Source: Propionibacteriaceae bacterium ZF39
Lineage (GTDB): Bacteria; Actinomycetota; Actinomycetes; Propionibacteriales; Propionibacteriaceae
Reading direction: 5' to 3'
Length of the DNA stretch: 64,000 nucleotides
Assembly: GCA_039565995.1 (NCBI GenBank)
Contig: CP154795.1
Coordinates: forward strand, 2,790,001-2,854,000
Numbering within the stretch: the stretch's first letter is position 1; the number at the start of each line of letters is the position of its first letter. Of this stretch, positions 47,851 through 55,674 are shown piece by piece. The notes beneath the pieces were generated by a model. The model had not been told where the DNA came from. It ran no database searches and saw only the letters and a list, made by a program, of their open reading frames with translations. A program made the translations under genes and the position numbers.

Positions 47851-48539
47851 GCCCGCTTCACGCGGTCGTCACCCAGCAGCGCACGGCCTGTGTCGGAGAA
47901 CATGATGTTGCCGACCTCGAGCACATAGCCGACATCCGACAGCGTCAGCGCGGCCTGGGCGTTCTGCTCGACGAGCAGGATGGTGACACCCTCGCTCTGC
48001 AGTTCGCGAATGGTGCGCATGATCGTCTGGGTCATGATCGGCGACAGGCCCATCGACGGCTCGTCGAGCATGAGCAGGCGCGGGCGGCTCATCATGGCGC
48101 GCCCGATGGCCAGCATCTGCTGCTCACCACCGGAGAACAGGCCCGCGGGCTGATGCCGCCGCTCCCCCAGCACCTCGAACAGGTCATAGACCCGCTGCAT
48201 GTCGGCCCTGAGGTTGTGGCGATCCTTGCGCGCGAACGCGCCGAGCATCAGGTTGTCCTCGACACTCATTTTCGGGAACAGCCGTCGCCCCTCCGGGGAC
48301 TGCGCGATGCCGCGGGTGACGATCTGGTGCGCGGGGACGCCGTTGATGCGTTCGCCTTCGAACAGGATCGACCCGGATGTCGGTTTCAGGAGGCCGGAGA
48401 TCGTCCGCAGCGTTGTCGACTTGCCGGCACCGTTGGTGCCGAGCAGACAGACGATCTGGCCCTGGTCGACATTGAACGAGATGCCCTTGACCGCCTTCAC
48501 CCGCCCATAGGAGACCACCAGGTCGTTGACCTCAAGCAT
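47832..48539 (-). CDS. livF: Branched-chain amino acid ABC transporter ATP-binding protein LivF
   Basis: Second ATPase of the Liv high-affinity branched-chain amino acid importer, 235 residues from ATG 48539. Walker A is LLGTNGAGKSTTLRTISG near residue 35, the signature FSGGEQQMLAIGRAMM is near residue 138, and Walker B LLMLDEPSMGLSP follows, with the short C-terminus typical of LivF. It overlaps livG by eight bases. It is the last gene of livKHMGF. Substrate specificity is only inferred from the family. Confidence 0.93.
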   Translation of the reverse strand: MLEVNDLVVSYGRVKAVKGISFNVDQGQIVCLLGTNGAGKSTTLRTISGLLKPTSGSILFEGERINGVPAHQIVTRGIAQSPEGRRLFPKMSVEDNLMLGAFARKDRHNLRADMQRVYDLFEVLGERRHQPAGLFSGGEQQMLAIGRAMMSRPRLLMLDEPSMGLSPIMTQTIMRTIRELQSEGVTILLVEQNAQAALTLSDVGYVLEVGNIMFSDTGRALLGDDRVKRAYLGAD

Positions 48540-49386
48540 CGGAGTCCTCCCCACCGAGATCCAGCATCTCGGGATTGCCGATATAGGCCTCGATGACGCG
48601 CGGATCGCTCTGCACCTCGTGCGCGGTCCCCTCAACGAGAACCTTGCCGCGCACGAGACAGCAGACCCGGTCGCACAGGTTGAAGATGAAGCGCATGTCG
48701 TGCTCGATCACCAGGATCGCCAGGCCCAGATCCCGGATGCGGAAGATCAGTTCCTCCGCCTGACGCGTTTCCTGCGGATTCATGCCTGCGGTGGGCTCAT
48801 CGAGCAGGAGCAGCTTCGGCTCGGTGGCCAGGGCCCGGGCGATCTCGAGTCGCCGCTGGTCGCCATAGGGCAGGTTGCGCGACAGGCGGTCGGTGGCCTT
48901 GCCGAGCCCCACGAAGTCGAGGAGTTCCTGGGCCCGGGCGCGCGTCTCGCGTTCCTCGCGATGGTGGCGGGGCAGCCGGAAGACGGCGTCCAGCGCGTTC
49001 GTCTTGGTCCGCGAGTACGCCCCCACCATCACGTTCTCGATCGCCGTCATGTTGTGGAACAACCGGATGTTCTGGAAGGTCCTCGCCATGCCCGCCTTGA
49101 CCACCTTGCGGGGTTTGGGCGGAAGGATCGCGCCATTGAACGTCACCTGGCCCGAGGTCGGCTGATAGAGGCCGGTCAGGCAGTTGAAGAAGGTCGTCTT
49201 GCCGGCACCGTTCGGCCCGATGAGGCCCATGATCTCTCCGGTGTGGACCTGCAGGTCGACCTCGTTCACCGCGGTGAGCCCGCCGAAGCGCATGGTGACG
49301 GCCCTGGCGTCGAGAAGGACGCGCCCCTTCTCGTCGGCCGCAGCCTCGAACGCCGGGCCGTCGACAACCGGTTCGGTCGAACTCAT
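48532..49386 (-). CDS. livG: Branched-chain amino acid ABC transporter ATP-binding protein LivG
   Basis: First ATPase of the Liv importer, 284 residues. Walker A IGPNGAGKTTFFNCLTG lies near residue 55, the signature LSRNLPYGDQRRLEIARAL near residue 173, and Walker B LLLLDEPTAGMNPQET follows, with the LivG-type C-terminal extension GTAHEVQSDPRVIEAYIG. About 20 extra residues precede the domain. The ATG overlaps the livM stop (ATGA) and the end overlaps livF. Confidence 0.94.
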   Translation of the reverse strand: MSSTEPVVDGPAFEAAADEKGRVLLDARAVTMRFGGLTAVNEVDLQVHTGEIMGLIGPNGAGKTTFFNCLTGLYQPTSGQVTFNGAILPPKPRKVVKAGMARTFQNIRLFHNMTAIENVMVGAYSRTKTNALDAVFRLPRHHREERETRARAQELLDFVGLGKATDRLSRNLPYGDQRRLEIARALATEPKLLLLDEPTAGMNPQETRQAEELIFRIRDLGLAILVIEHDMRFIFNLCDRVCCLVRGKVLVEGTAHEVQSDPRVIEAYIGNPEMLDLGGEDSDA

Positions 49387-51113
49387 GCCCGGTCCTCCTT
49401 CGCATCGGTGGGAGCCAGGTGATAGAGGTCGAGGTCCTGCTCGATCTCCCGGGCCAGTTCCTCGTCGTCCTCGTGGAACTCCAGCGTCCGGCGATCGCTC
49501 GCGATGAGGCCCTCGGGCCGGAAGCGCATCATGACCACCAGGAGCAGGCCGAACACCAGCAGTCGCGCCTCATTGATGATGCGCAGCTTCTCGGGGAGCA
49601 GTTTGAGGATGGTGGCCCCGACGAGTACGCCCAGGACCGTGCCCATGCCGCCGAGGACGACCGCGGCCAGCAGGAAGGCCGACTCGAGGAAGATGTATTG
49701 GTCCGGGGTGACCGAGATATCCATGTGGGCCTTGACGGTCCCCGCGATGCCGGCCAGGAACGCACCGCCGGCGAACGCCAGCAGCTTGAGCCCGAAGGTG
49801 TTGACACCCATCGCCTCGGCAGCCTTCTCGTCCTCCCGGATCGCGACCCAGCCGCGGCCGATGCGGGAGTTGTTCAGGTTGGAGAAGACCAGGATGATCA
49901 GGCCGATGACCAGGAGCATCAGCCAGTAGTAGTTGGAGAATCTGCCGATATCGACGCCCAGGATGTTGTGACTGTCACCCAGGTCGAACCCGAAGAAGTT
50001 CAGGTCGGGAATGTTGGGGATGCCGTTCGAACCGTGGGTGATGTCGGGACCGTCGGAGCCGTCCAGGTTGAGCATTCCCAACCGGAAGATCTCGCCGAAG
50101 GCCAGTGTCACGATGGCCAGATAGTCACCGGAGACCCGGAGTGTGGGTGAGCCGATGATGAGGCCGAGGATCGCGGCGATGGTGCCCGAGATCAGGACCA
50201 CGACCAGGAACGGCGGCTTGAATCCCGGCAGGAAGGTGGCGAAGGCCGACTTCGACAGGACTGCAGCGGTGAAGGCGCCGGCGCCGAGAAAGGCGATATA
50301 GCCGAGGTCGAGCAGGCCGGCCAGGCCGACCACGATGTTCAGGCCCAGTGCAGTGCCGGCGAAGATCAACACCTGGGTGGCGATCGACATGTTCGCGTCC
50401 GACCCGTCCTGGGTGAACGGGAACGCGAAGGCCACGAGGAACGCCGACAGGATCAGGACCTTGCGGTTGTGATGGGCGGCGGCCCGGAACCAGTTGGCCA
50501 GACCCAGCTGCCGCAGCACCAGCACCACACCGAAGACGAGCACGATCGTGACGATGAAGGCGCCCGAGTCATGGAGACTCAACACATAGGCCGCGGCGAA
50601 GAGCGTCACCCCCATGACCAGCACGATGGCGAGAATCTGCACCCAGGACGGGCTGTTGACCCGCTCCAGCGTGGCCTCCCGGCCCGGCGGGAGCATCCGC
50701 GTACCCACCCACGCGACGATCGCACCCACCAGCGCCACCCAGGCGCCGTAGTGCACGTTGAGCAGACCGCCCAGCGTCATCGCGATCGCGACCACGCAGA
50801 GCACGATGAACAACAGCGCCGTGGTGGCCGTCGTCTTGGCGGCGCGGAACCAACCGACCCGCGACAGCGGCGGCTTGAGGCCGCCGAGCCCGCCCACCAC
50901 GGCGAACACCGCGAGCAGCGCCCCGAGCGCCAGGAAGGCGAACTGGAGGGGCGAAGGGCCGAAGAGATAGGTCACGTTGTCGAGCACGCCGGCCCCATAG
51001 GCCCAGGGCAACCAGGCCGAGGCGACGATGAGGAGGGCGCCGACGAGGGCGATGACCCGACCGGGTCGCTGCAGTCGCTCCTGTTGTTCTGCGGAGAAGA
51101 TCGAGAGGTTCAT
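49383..51113 (-). CDS. livM: Branched-chain amino acid ABC transporter permease LivM, long form
   Basis: Membrane permease of 576 residues, much longer than the roughly 320-425 residues of common LivM. Residues 1-220 add about six transmembrane segments in several pairs. The conserved LivM core starts near residue 225 (ALGLNIVVGLAGLLDLGYIAFLGAGAF). It includes SPTLRVSGDYLAIVTLAFGEI and the cytoplasmic EAA-like loop GRGWVAIREDEKAAEAMGVN. An acidic tail ends the protein. It overlaps both livH and livG by ATGA. Confidence 0.92.
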   Translation of the reverse strand: MNLSIFSAEQQERLQRPGRVIALVGALLIVASAWLPWAYGAGVLDNVTYLFGPSPLQFAFLALGALLAVFAVVGGLGGLKPPLSRVGWFRAAKTTATTALLFIVLCVVAIAMTLGGLLNVHYGAWVALVGAIVAWVGTRMLPPGREATLERVNSPSWVQILAIVLVMGVTLFAAAYVLSLHDSGAFIVTIVLVFGVVLVLRQLGLANWFRAAAHHNRKVLILSAFLVAFAFPFTQDGSDANMSIATQVLIFAGTALGLNIVVGLAGLLDLGYIAFLGAGAFTAAVLSKSAFATFLPGFKPPFLVVVLISGTIAAILGLIIGSPTLRVSGDYLAIVTLAFGEIFRLGMLNLDGSDGPDITHGSNGIPNIPDLNFFGFDLGDSHNILGVDIGRFSNYYWLMLLVIGLIILVFSNLNNSRIGRGWVAIREDEKAAEAMGVNTFGLKLLAFAGGAFLAGIAGTVKAHMDISVTPDQYIFLESAFLLAAVVLGGMGTVLGVLVGATILKLLPEKLRIINEARLLVFGLLLVVMMRFRPEGLIASDRRTLEFHEDDEELAREIEQDLDLYHLAPTDAKEDRA

Positions 51114-52069
51114 GCGCGGTCCACCACCCGGGCGCCGAGGAGACCCTGGGGCCGGAAGACCAGCACCAGGATGAGGAGGATGAAGGCCCAGACGTCCTTC
51201 CAGGCCGACGACCCGAACTGGCCGGGGATGTAGGTCGTGGCGAACACCTCGACCATGCCGAGGACGAGGCCGCCGACAACGGCACCGTTGATGTTTCCGA
51301 TGCCGCCGAGCACGGCTGCCGCGAACGCTTTCAGGCCCGACAGGAAGCCCATCTTGAAGTCGATGTTGTTGTAGCGCAGGCCGTGGGCGACCCCGGCGAC
51401 GGCAGCCAGGGCCGCGCCGACCGCGAAGGCCACCATGATCACTCGGTCGACGTTGATACCCATCAGCCGTGCGGTGTCCGGGTCCTGCGAGGTCGCCTTC
51501 ATGGCCCGGCCCATCTTGGTCTTGTTGACGAACCAGCCGAGGAAGATGGTGCAGACGACGAGGGCGCCGATCGTGAAGACAGCGGACTTCTGGACGCTCA
51601 GGGCGCCGAGGTTCACCGTTTCGCCGGTGATGCCGGTGACGTGCGGGAACGGGATCGCGCTCTTCGCGCTGGGAAAGCCGGGAATGAGCCCATATCCCAG
51701 GCGGACCGCCTCCTGCAGGGCGATGGAGACGCCGATAGCGGAGATCAGTGGCGCCAACCGTGGAGCGCCGCGCAGGGGACGATAGGCGAACCGTTCCATC
51801 ACCAGGGCTATGCCGACCGCGGCGATCATGCCGCCGAGGACCATCAGCGGCAACATGACGAAGATCGCCATCGGCCAGGACCACTCCTGGGGCTGACCGA
51901 TCGCCAGCCAAGTCGTGAAGGCCCCGAACGCACCGATCATGAACACTTCGCCGTGGGCGAAGTTGATCAGCTGCACGATGCCATAGACCACGGTGTAGCC
52001 GACCGCGATCAGGCCATACAACGATCCGAGGGATAGCCCGTTCACGAGTTGTTGGAAGAACAAGTCCAT
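51110..52069 (-). CDS. livH: Branched-chain amino acid ABC transporter permease LivH
   Basis: Membrane permease of 319 residues with about eight helices. It begins FFQQLVNGLSLGSLYGLIAVGYTVVYGIVQLINFAHGEVFMIGAF, the LivH signature. It also has the EAA-like loop KTKMGRAMKATSQDPDTARLMGIN and ends with the EVFATTYIPGQFGSSAWKDV region. A 40-base hairpin separates it from livK, while livM, livG and livF are tightly overlapped behind it. Confidence 0.95.
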   Translation of the reverse strand: MDLFFQQLVNGLSLGSLYGLIAVGYTVVYGIVQLINFAHGEVFMIGAFGAFTTWLAIGQPQEWSWPMAIFVMLPLMVLGGMIAAVGIALVMERFAYRPLRGAPRLAPLISAIGVSIALQEAVRLGYGLIPGFPSAKSAIPFPHVTGITGETVNLGALSVQKSAVFTIGALVVCTIFLGWFVNKTKMGRAMKATSQDPDTARLMGINVDRVIMVAFAVGAALAAVAGVAHGLRYNNIDFKMGFLSGLKAFAAAVLGGIGNINGAVVGGLVLGMVEVFATTYIPGQFGSSAWKDVWAFILLILVLVFRPQGLLGARVVDRA

Positions 52070-52100
52070 GTGTCGCCTCTCGACCGGCCGCTGGCACGAC

Positions 52101-52144
52101 CACGGGCCCCTCGCCGAACCGATCGGTTCAGCGAGGAGCCCGTG
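52101..52144 (-). terminator. Long hairpin between livK and livH, base-paired only on the transcript strand
   Basis: Twenty-pair stem with a GATC loop. The two imperfect positions are G-U pairs in the minus-strand RNA but A-C on the other strand, so it is an RNA structure of the liv transcript. There is no U-run; a partial terminator or 3' stabiliser of livK mRNA is likely. Confidence 0.65.
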
Positions 52145-52153
52145 CAGTGTCGC

Positions 52154-53380
52154 TTACTTGAAGTCCTCGGTCTTGGCCGGGGTCCACTTGCCGCCCTCGA
52201 CCTTGTAAGCCGTGAGGACGCGTGCCTTGGAGTCGCCGAACTCGTCGAAGGCCACGTCGCCGGTCGCACCGCTGAACGAGACCTTGCCGATCTCCTCGAT
52301 GGTGGCCTTGCGGGCCGAGGCAACGTCGTTCGCGTCGGCGAGCGACTTCTTGAGCGCGTCGATGATCGCGTTCGCGGCGTCATAGGCGTACGCCCCATAG
52401 GCCGAGTAACCATCGGAGAAGCCCGCTGCCTTGTAGGCATCGACGAACGCCTTGGCGGAGTCGAGGGTGTCGACGGGGGCGCCGACCGAGGTGGCCAGGT
52501 CACCGGTGGAGTTGGGGCCGGCGAGCTCGATGAACTTGCCGTCATAGATGCCATCGCCACCCATGAGGGGCACATTCAGTCCGGCACCCTTCATCTGCTG
52601 CGACATGGGGCCGGCCACGGGATATTCGCCGCCGTAGTAGACAGCCTTGGGGTTGCCACCCTGAACCTTGGAGATGACCGCCGAGAAGTCCTTGTCCTCG
52701 GGGTTGATGGTCTCCGCGGCGGAGATCGTGCCACCGTTGGCCGTGAAGTATTCGGTGAACGCGTTGACCAGACCCTGGCCGTACGCCTTCTTGTCGTGGA
52801 TGGTCGCCACTTCCTTGACGCCGGTGTCCAGCAGATACTTCGCCGCGAACGGGCCCTGCACGTCGTCGGTGGTGCAGGTGCGGAAGTAGTTCTCGTAGGT
52901 CCGCTTGGGGTTGGCCAGGTCGGCGCCCTTGGTCAGGGTCGGGTTGGTGTTGGCCGGCGAGATCAGGGCGATCCCGGCGCCGCTCAGCACGGGCTGCAGG
53001 GCCTGGCCGACCGACGAGTTCAGCGGGCCGACCACGGCGACGACCGAGGTGTCGCCACCCAGCTTGGTCGCAGCGTTGCGGCCGGTGTCGGGAGCGGCCT
53101 GGTCGTCCTCGGCCGCCATCTCGAGCTTCCAGCCCGGGATGGCGTTGGACTCGTTGGCCTGGCGAATTGCGAGCTCGACAGAGTTGCGGATGCCCAGGCC
53201 CATGGCCGAGAGGTCACCCGACAGCGGCGCGATGACACCGATCTTGGCGGTCTTGGTGGCACCGCCACCACTGCCGCCGGAGCCCGCGCCCCCGGACTCG
53301 GTGCGGGTGCCGCACGCAGTCACCGTGAGGGCAGCGGCAGCGAGGGAAGCCCCCGCCAGAATGAAAGTTCGACGATCCAC
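52154..53380 (-). CDS. livK: Branched-chain amino acid ABC transporter substrate-binding lipoprotein LivK
   Basis: Extracellular binding protein of the Liv importer, 408 residues. The start is GTG 53380 with AGGAGG six bases before it. The N-terminus reads DRRTFILAG, a twin-arginine-like start, then a hydrophobic stretch and a lipobox ending VTAC, so it is a lipoprotein. The mature part opens with a Gly/Ser linker and IGVIAPLSGDLSAMGLGIRNSVELAI, the type I periplasmic-binding fold, with VVGPLNSSVGQALQPVLSGAGI and the hinge region VYYGGEYPVAGPM. The ligand is inferred only from the family. Confidence 0.94.
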   Translation of the reverse strand: MDRRTFILAGASLAAAALTVTACGTRTESGGAGSGGSGGGATKTAKIGVIAPLSGDLSAMGLGIRNSVELAIRQANESNAIPGWKLEMAAEDDQAAPDTGRNAATKLGGDTSVVAVVGPLNSSVGQALQPVLSGAGIALISPANTNPTLTKGADLANPKRTYENYFRTCTTDDVQGPFAAKYLLDTGVKEVATIHDKKAYGQGLVNAFTEYFTANGGTISAAETINPEDKDFSAVISKVQGGNPKAVYYGGEYPVAGPMSQQMKGAGLNVPLMGGDGIYDGKFIELAGPNSTGDLATSVGAPVDTLDSAKAFVDAYKAAGFSDGYSAYGAYAYDAANAIIDALKKSLADANDVASARKATIEEIGKVSFSGATGDVAFDEFGDSKARVLTAYKVEGGKWTPAKTEDFK

Positions 53381-53468
53381 GATGGTCCTCCTGATTCGCC
53401 CCGCCACGTCGCGGGGCCCGCACCTGGCTAGCGGGCAGTGAGAACAGTAGGACCCACAGCCGGGGTGA

Positions 53469-53497
53469 AAGCTAGTGCAAACGCCAGGCCGATACAA
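53469..53497 (-). promoter_or_regulatory. Promoter of livKHMGF
   Basis: Minus strand TTGTAT, 17 bases, TAGCTT, about 90 bases before livK. The IS3-family element ends 20 bases upstream of the -35 hexamer. A short CCCCGC/GCGGGG hairpin (53399-53416) lies in the leader before the ribosome site. Confidence 0.55.
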
Positions 53498-53511
53498 GAC
53501 CGTTACACGCC

Positions 53512-53516
53512 GGTAG
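53512..53516. repeat. Target-site duplication, left copy (GGTAG)
   Basis: Five bases directly outside the left inverted repeat. The same GGTAG follows the right inverted repeat at 54808-54812, as expected for an intact transposition event. Confidence 0.8.
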
Positions 53517-53543
53517 TGGGGTTGACCCCGTCTGGTGGACATC
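53517..53543. repeat. IS left inverted repeat
   Basis: Starts TGGGGTTGACCCCG and ends GGTGGACATC. It differs from the right copy at positions 3, 16 and 17. Confidence 0.85.
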
Positions 53544-53545
53544 GG

Positions 53546-54488
53546 TTAAGCGGCTTCTGAGGCCGCAGTGATGGTCCGGTGCTCGAACGCTACCGGAGGG
53601 ATCTGGCCGAGGCCGCTGTGCCGCCGGCGGCGGTTGTAGACGTTCTCGATCCAGGAGCTGACGGCGTGGACCGCCTCGGCCCGGGTGGCGAAGGCGTGGC
53701 GGTCATAGAACTCGGTCTTCAGGGTCGACCAGAAGCTCTCGATCTGGGCGTTGTCCCAGCACACGCCGGTGCGCCCGACTGACAGGAGCACGCCCAGCTC
53801 CTCGGCCGCGTCGGCGAGCTGGGTGGAGGTGTACTGGCAGCCCCTGTCCGCGTGGAAGATGACGCCAGTGGTGTCGCCGTCGCGGAAGGTGACCGATCGG
53901 CGCAGTGCGGTCTCCACGACGTCGGTGTGAAGGCTGTCGGAGAAGGCGTAGCCGATGACGCGGCGGGAGTGCCCGTCGCGGACGGCGCACAGGTAGAGCC
54001 AGCCCTGCCCGGTGGCCAGGTAGGTGATGTCGCTCGTCCACACCACGTTGAGCGCGCCGCGGTCGAAACGACGCTGGACCAGGTCGGGGATGGTGTGCGG
54101 TACCTGGTCCGGCAGCGTGGTCACCGGCCGCCACGGCCGCGGACTGATGCCGCGGATCTCGTCCTGCCGCATGAGCTTAGCGACCGTCTTCTGGGAGACG
54201 ACCTCGCCGTCCTCGCGCAGGTCCGCGGTGATCCGCGGTGCGCCGTTCACACCATCACTGTCGGTGTGGAACTGCCTGATCTTCACCAGCAGGTCCTCGT
54301 GGCGTCGCTCCCGGGGCGAAGGGCCGGAAGCCTGTCGATCGACCCACTTGTAGTACCCCGACCGGGACACCTCGAGCAGCTCACACATCCGCACGATCTC
54401 ATGGTTGGCCTTCTCCGCGTGGATCAGCTCGAACGCCCGCTCTGGTTGTTCGAGGCGTTCTCCGTCACGAAGAAGGCCGCGGCTTTTT
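53546..54488 (-). CDS. IS3-family transposase OrfB (made by frameshift from OrfA)
   Basis: Catalytic part of the transposase. The frame is open up to 54613, but the coding part begins around the A6 run at 54484-54489, where OrfA ribosomes can slip back one base. It shows the HTH_21-like region ELLEVSRSGYYKWV and the rve integrase core with the DDE residues in VVWTSDITYL, VIFHADRGCQYTS and DNAQIESFWSTLK. It ends NRRRRHSGLGQIPPVAFE, the usual IS3 C-terminus. The fused OrfAB protein would be the active enzyme. Confidence 0.88.
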
Positions 54489-54741
54489 TCAGGAACTCTC
54501 GGTCCATCCGCAGCTGGGCGTTCTCGGCCCGCAACCGCTCCAGCTCGGCCCGCTCGTCCAGGTCCAGCGCACCAGGCGGATCGACCATGCGGGCCCGCTC
54601 GGCCGCGACCCACCGGCCCAGCAGCGCCTCGCCGACACCGATCTCGCGAGCGACCTCCACGATCGTGCGACCGGTATCGATCACCAGATGAGCAGCGTCA
54701 CGACGGTACGCCGGGGTGTACCTCTTCCTCTTGGCACCCAT
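54424..54741 (-). CDS. IS3-family OrfA (HTH protein)
   Basis: Small protein of 105 residues from ATG 54741. It has an N-terminal HTH_Tnp_1 domain (RYTPAYRRDAAHLVIDTGRTIVEVAREIGV) that binds the terminal repeats. A leucine-zipper-like coiled coil follows (ERAELERLRAENAQLRMDREFLKKA), the standard OrfA layout. The codons CTG AAA AAA GCC near 54484-54492 hold the likely -1 slippage site into orfB. Confidence 0.9.
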   Translation of the reverse strand: MGAKRKRYTPAYRRDAAHLVIDTGRTIVEVAREIGVGEALLGRWVAAERARMVDPPGALDLDERAELERLRAENAQLRMDREFLKKAAAFFVTENASNNQSGRSS

Positions 54742-54780
54742 AAGGGCATCCTCTCCTGCCAGGCTCACCTGGCCGGTCAG

Positions 54781-54807
54781 GATGTCCACCCAACGGGGTC
54801 AACCTCA
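54781..54807. repeat. IS right inverted repeat
   Basis: Complement of the left repeat with three mismatches; ends in CCTCA. It lies 39 bases upstream of orfA. Confidence 0.85.
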
Positions 54808-54812
54808 GGTAG
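54808..54812. repeat. Target-site duplication, right copy (GGTAG)
   Basis: Five-base copy matching 53512-53516. Removing the element and one copy rejoins the pdtaR 3' flank with the liv promoter region. Confidence 0.8.
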
Positions 54813-54841
54813 CTTCCTCCCCCGCCGACCGGGGAATCGCC

Positions 54842-55474
54842 CTATTTCTTCTTGTTTTTCTTCGCCAAATCGATGACGCCATCGGCGACTTCGCGCATCG
54901 ACTTGCGCATGTCCATCGCCGACTTCTGGATCCACCGGAAAGCCTCCGGTTCGGACATCCCGAACTGCTGCTGCAGCAGGCCCTTGGCCTGGTCGACGGC
55001 CTTGCGCGACTCGAGCCGCTCCTCGAGGTCGGAGACCTCGGCCTCGACCGCGCGGATCTCTGCGTACCGCGCCATGGCGATCTCGATCGCCGGGACGACA
55101 TCGGAGGCATCGAACGGCTTGACCACATAGGCCATGGCACCGGCCTGGCGGGCCTTCTCGACGAGTTCGCGTTGGCTGAACGCGGTGAGCATCACCACCG
55201 GGGCGATGCGCTCCTCCGCGATGATCTGGGCGGCCGTGATGCCATCCTGCTTCGGCATCTTGACGTCCATCACCACCAGGTCGGGCTCGAGCTCGCGCGC
55301 CAGCGTGACGGCAGCCTCCCCGTCGGCGGCCTCACCCACCACGTCGTATCCCTGCTCTGCAAGCAATTCCACGAGATCAAGTCGAATGAGCGCCTCGTCC
55401 TCCGCGACGAGTACGCGGGGTCGGGTCGGGGCCTGGTCGGCGTCTTTGGCAACGGTGGCCTTGTCGTCAGTCAC
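54842..55474 (-). CDS. pdtaR: ANTAR-type response regulator PdtaR
   Basis: Two-component response regulator with RNA-binding output, 210 residues from GTG 55474; a GTG at 55498 is also possible. The receiver domain has VLVAEDEALIRLDL (acidic pocket), the phosphoacceptor aspartate in LVVMDVKMPKQDG near residue 70, VMLTAFSQ and VVKPF. The C-terminal ANTAR domain (LESRKAVDQAKGLLQQQFGMSEPEAFRWIQKSAMDMRKS) binds hairpin pairs in mRNA leaders to prevent termination. It is close to mycobacterial PdtaR (Rv1626), partner of PdtaS, which is not in the window. A lysine-rich tail ends it. Confidence 0.92.
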   Translation of the reverse strand: MTDDKATVAKDADQAPTRPRVLVAEDEALIRLDLVELLAEQGYDVVGEAADGEAAVTLARELEPDLVVMDVKMPKQDGITAAQIIAEERIAPVVMLTAFSQRELVEKARQAGAMAYVVKPFDASDVVPAIEIAMARYAEIRAVEAEVSDLEERLESRKAVDQAKGLLQQQFGMSEPEAFRWIQKSAMDMRKSMREVADGVIDLAKKNKKK

Positions 55475-55555
55475 ATGCCCAATTGTCCCCCCGATCACAG
55501 GTGATTGCCAAACCCCCTGCCACCTATTGGCACTGCTAGTATTGCCGAGTCACTC

Positions 55556-55640
55556 GCCGGGGTGGCGGAATGGTAGACGCGGACGGCTCAAACCCGTCTG
55601 GCCGTAACAGGCTGTAGGGGTTCGAGTCCCCTTCCCGGTA
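55556..55640 (+). tRNA. tRNA-Leu (anticodon CAA)
   Basis: Eighty-five bases with acceptor GCCGGGG pairing TCCCGGT, D arm with TGGTAG, anticodon loop CTCAAAC (CAA), a long class II variable arm and T arm GGGGTTCGAGTCCCC. The CCA end is not encoded. It lies between the divergent pdtaR and pyk, and no integrated element is attached to its 3' end. Confidence 0.95.
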
Positions 55641-55674
55641 CGAAAAGCGCCCAACCTCCCGGTCCCGCTGTGGA

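Larger units (their letters stand above)
53517..54807 (-). mobile_element. Complete IS3-family insertion sequence, 1291 bp
   Basis: Bounded by 27-base inverted repeats (53517-53543 and 54781-54807) that match at 24 positions and end in TG...CA, as usual for IS3. It is flanked by GGTAG direct repeats. It carries orfA and orfB in overlapping frames on the minus strand with an A6 run in the overlap. Nine of ten tyrosine codons in it are TAC, while the neighbouring chromosome often uses TAT, which fits a recent arrival. Both frames look intact. It sits between pdtaR and the liv promoter. Confidence 0.93.

Noticed and set aside
54484-54489. Standard A-AAA-AAG slippery heptamer in the IS
   Set aside because: The A6 run is present, but the zero-frame codons are CTG AAA AAA GCC, so the heptamer is not in the classical phase. 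I keep -1 slippage on A6 as likely without claiming the exact heptamer.
55556-55640. tRNA-Leu as an attachment site for an integrated element
   Set aside because: There is no integrase and no repeat of the tRNA 3' end nearby. The only mobile element is the IS at 53517-54807, which has its own target duplication.
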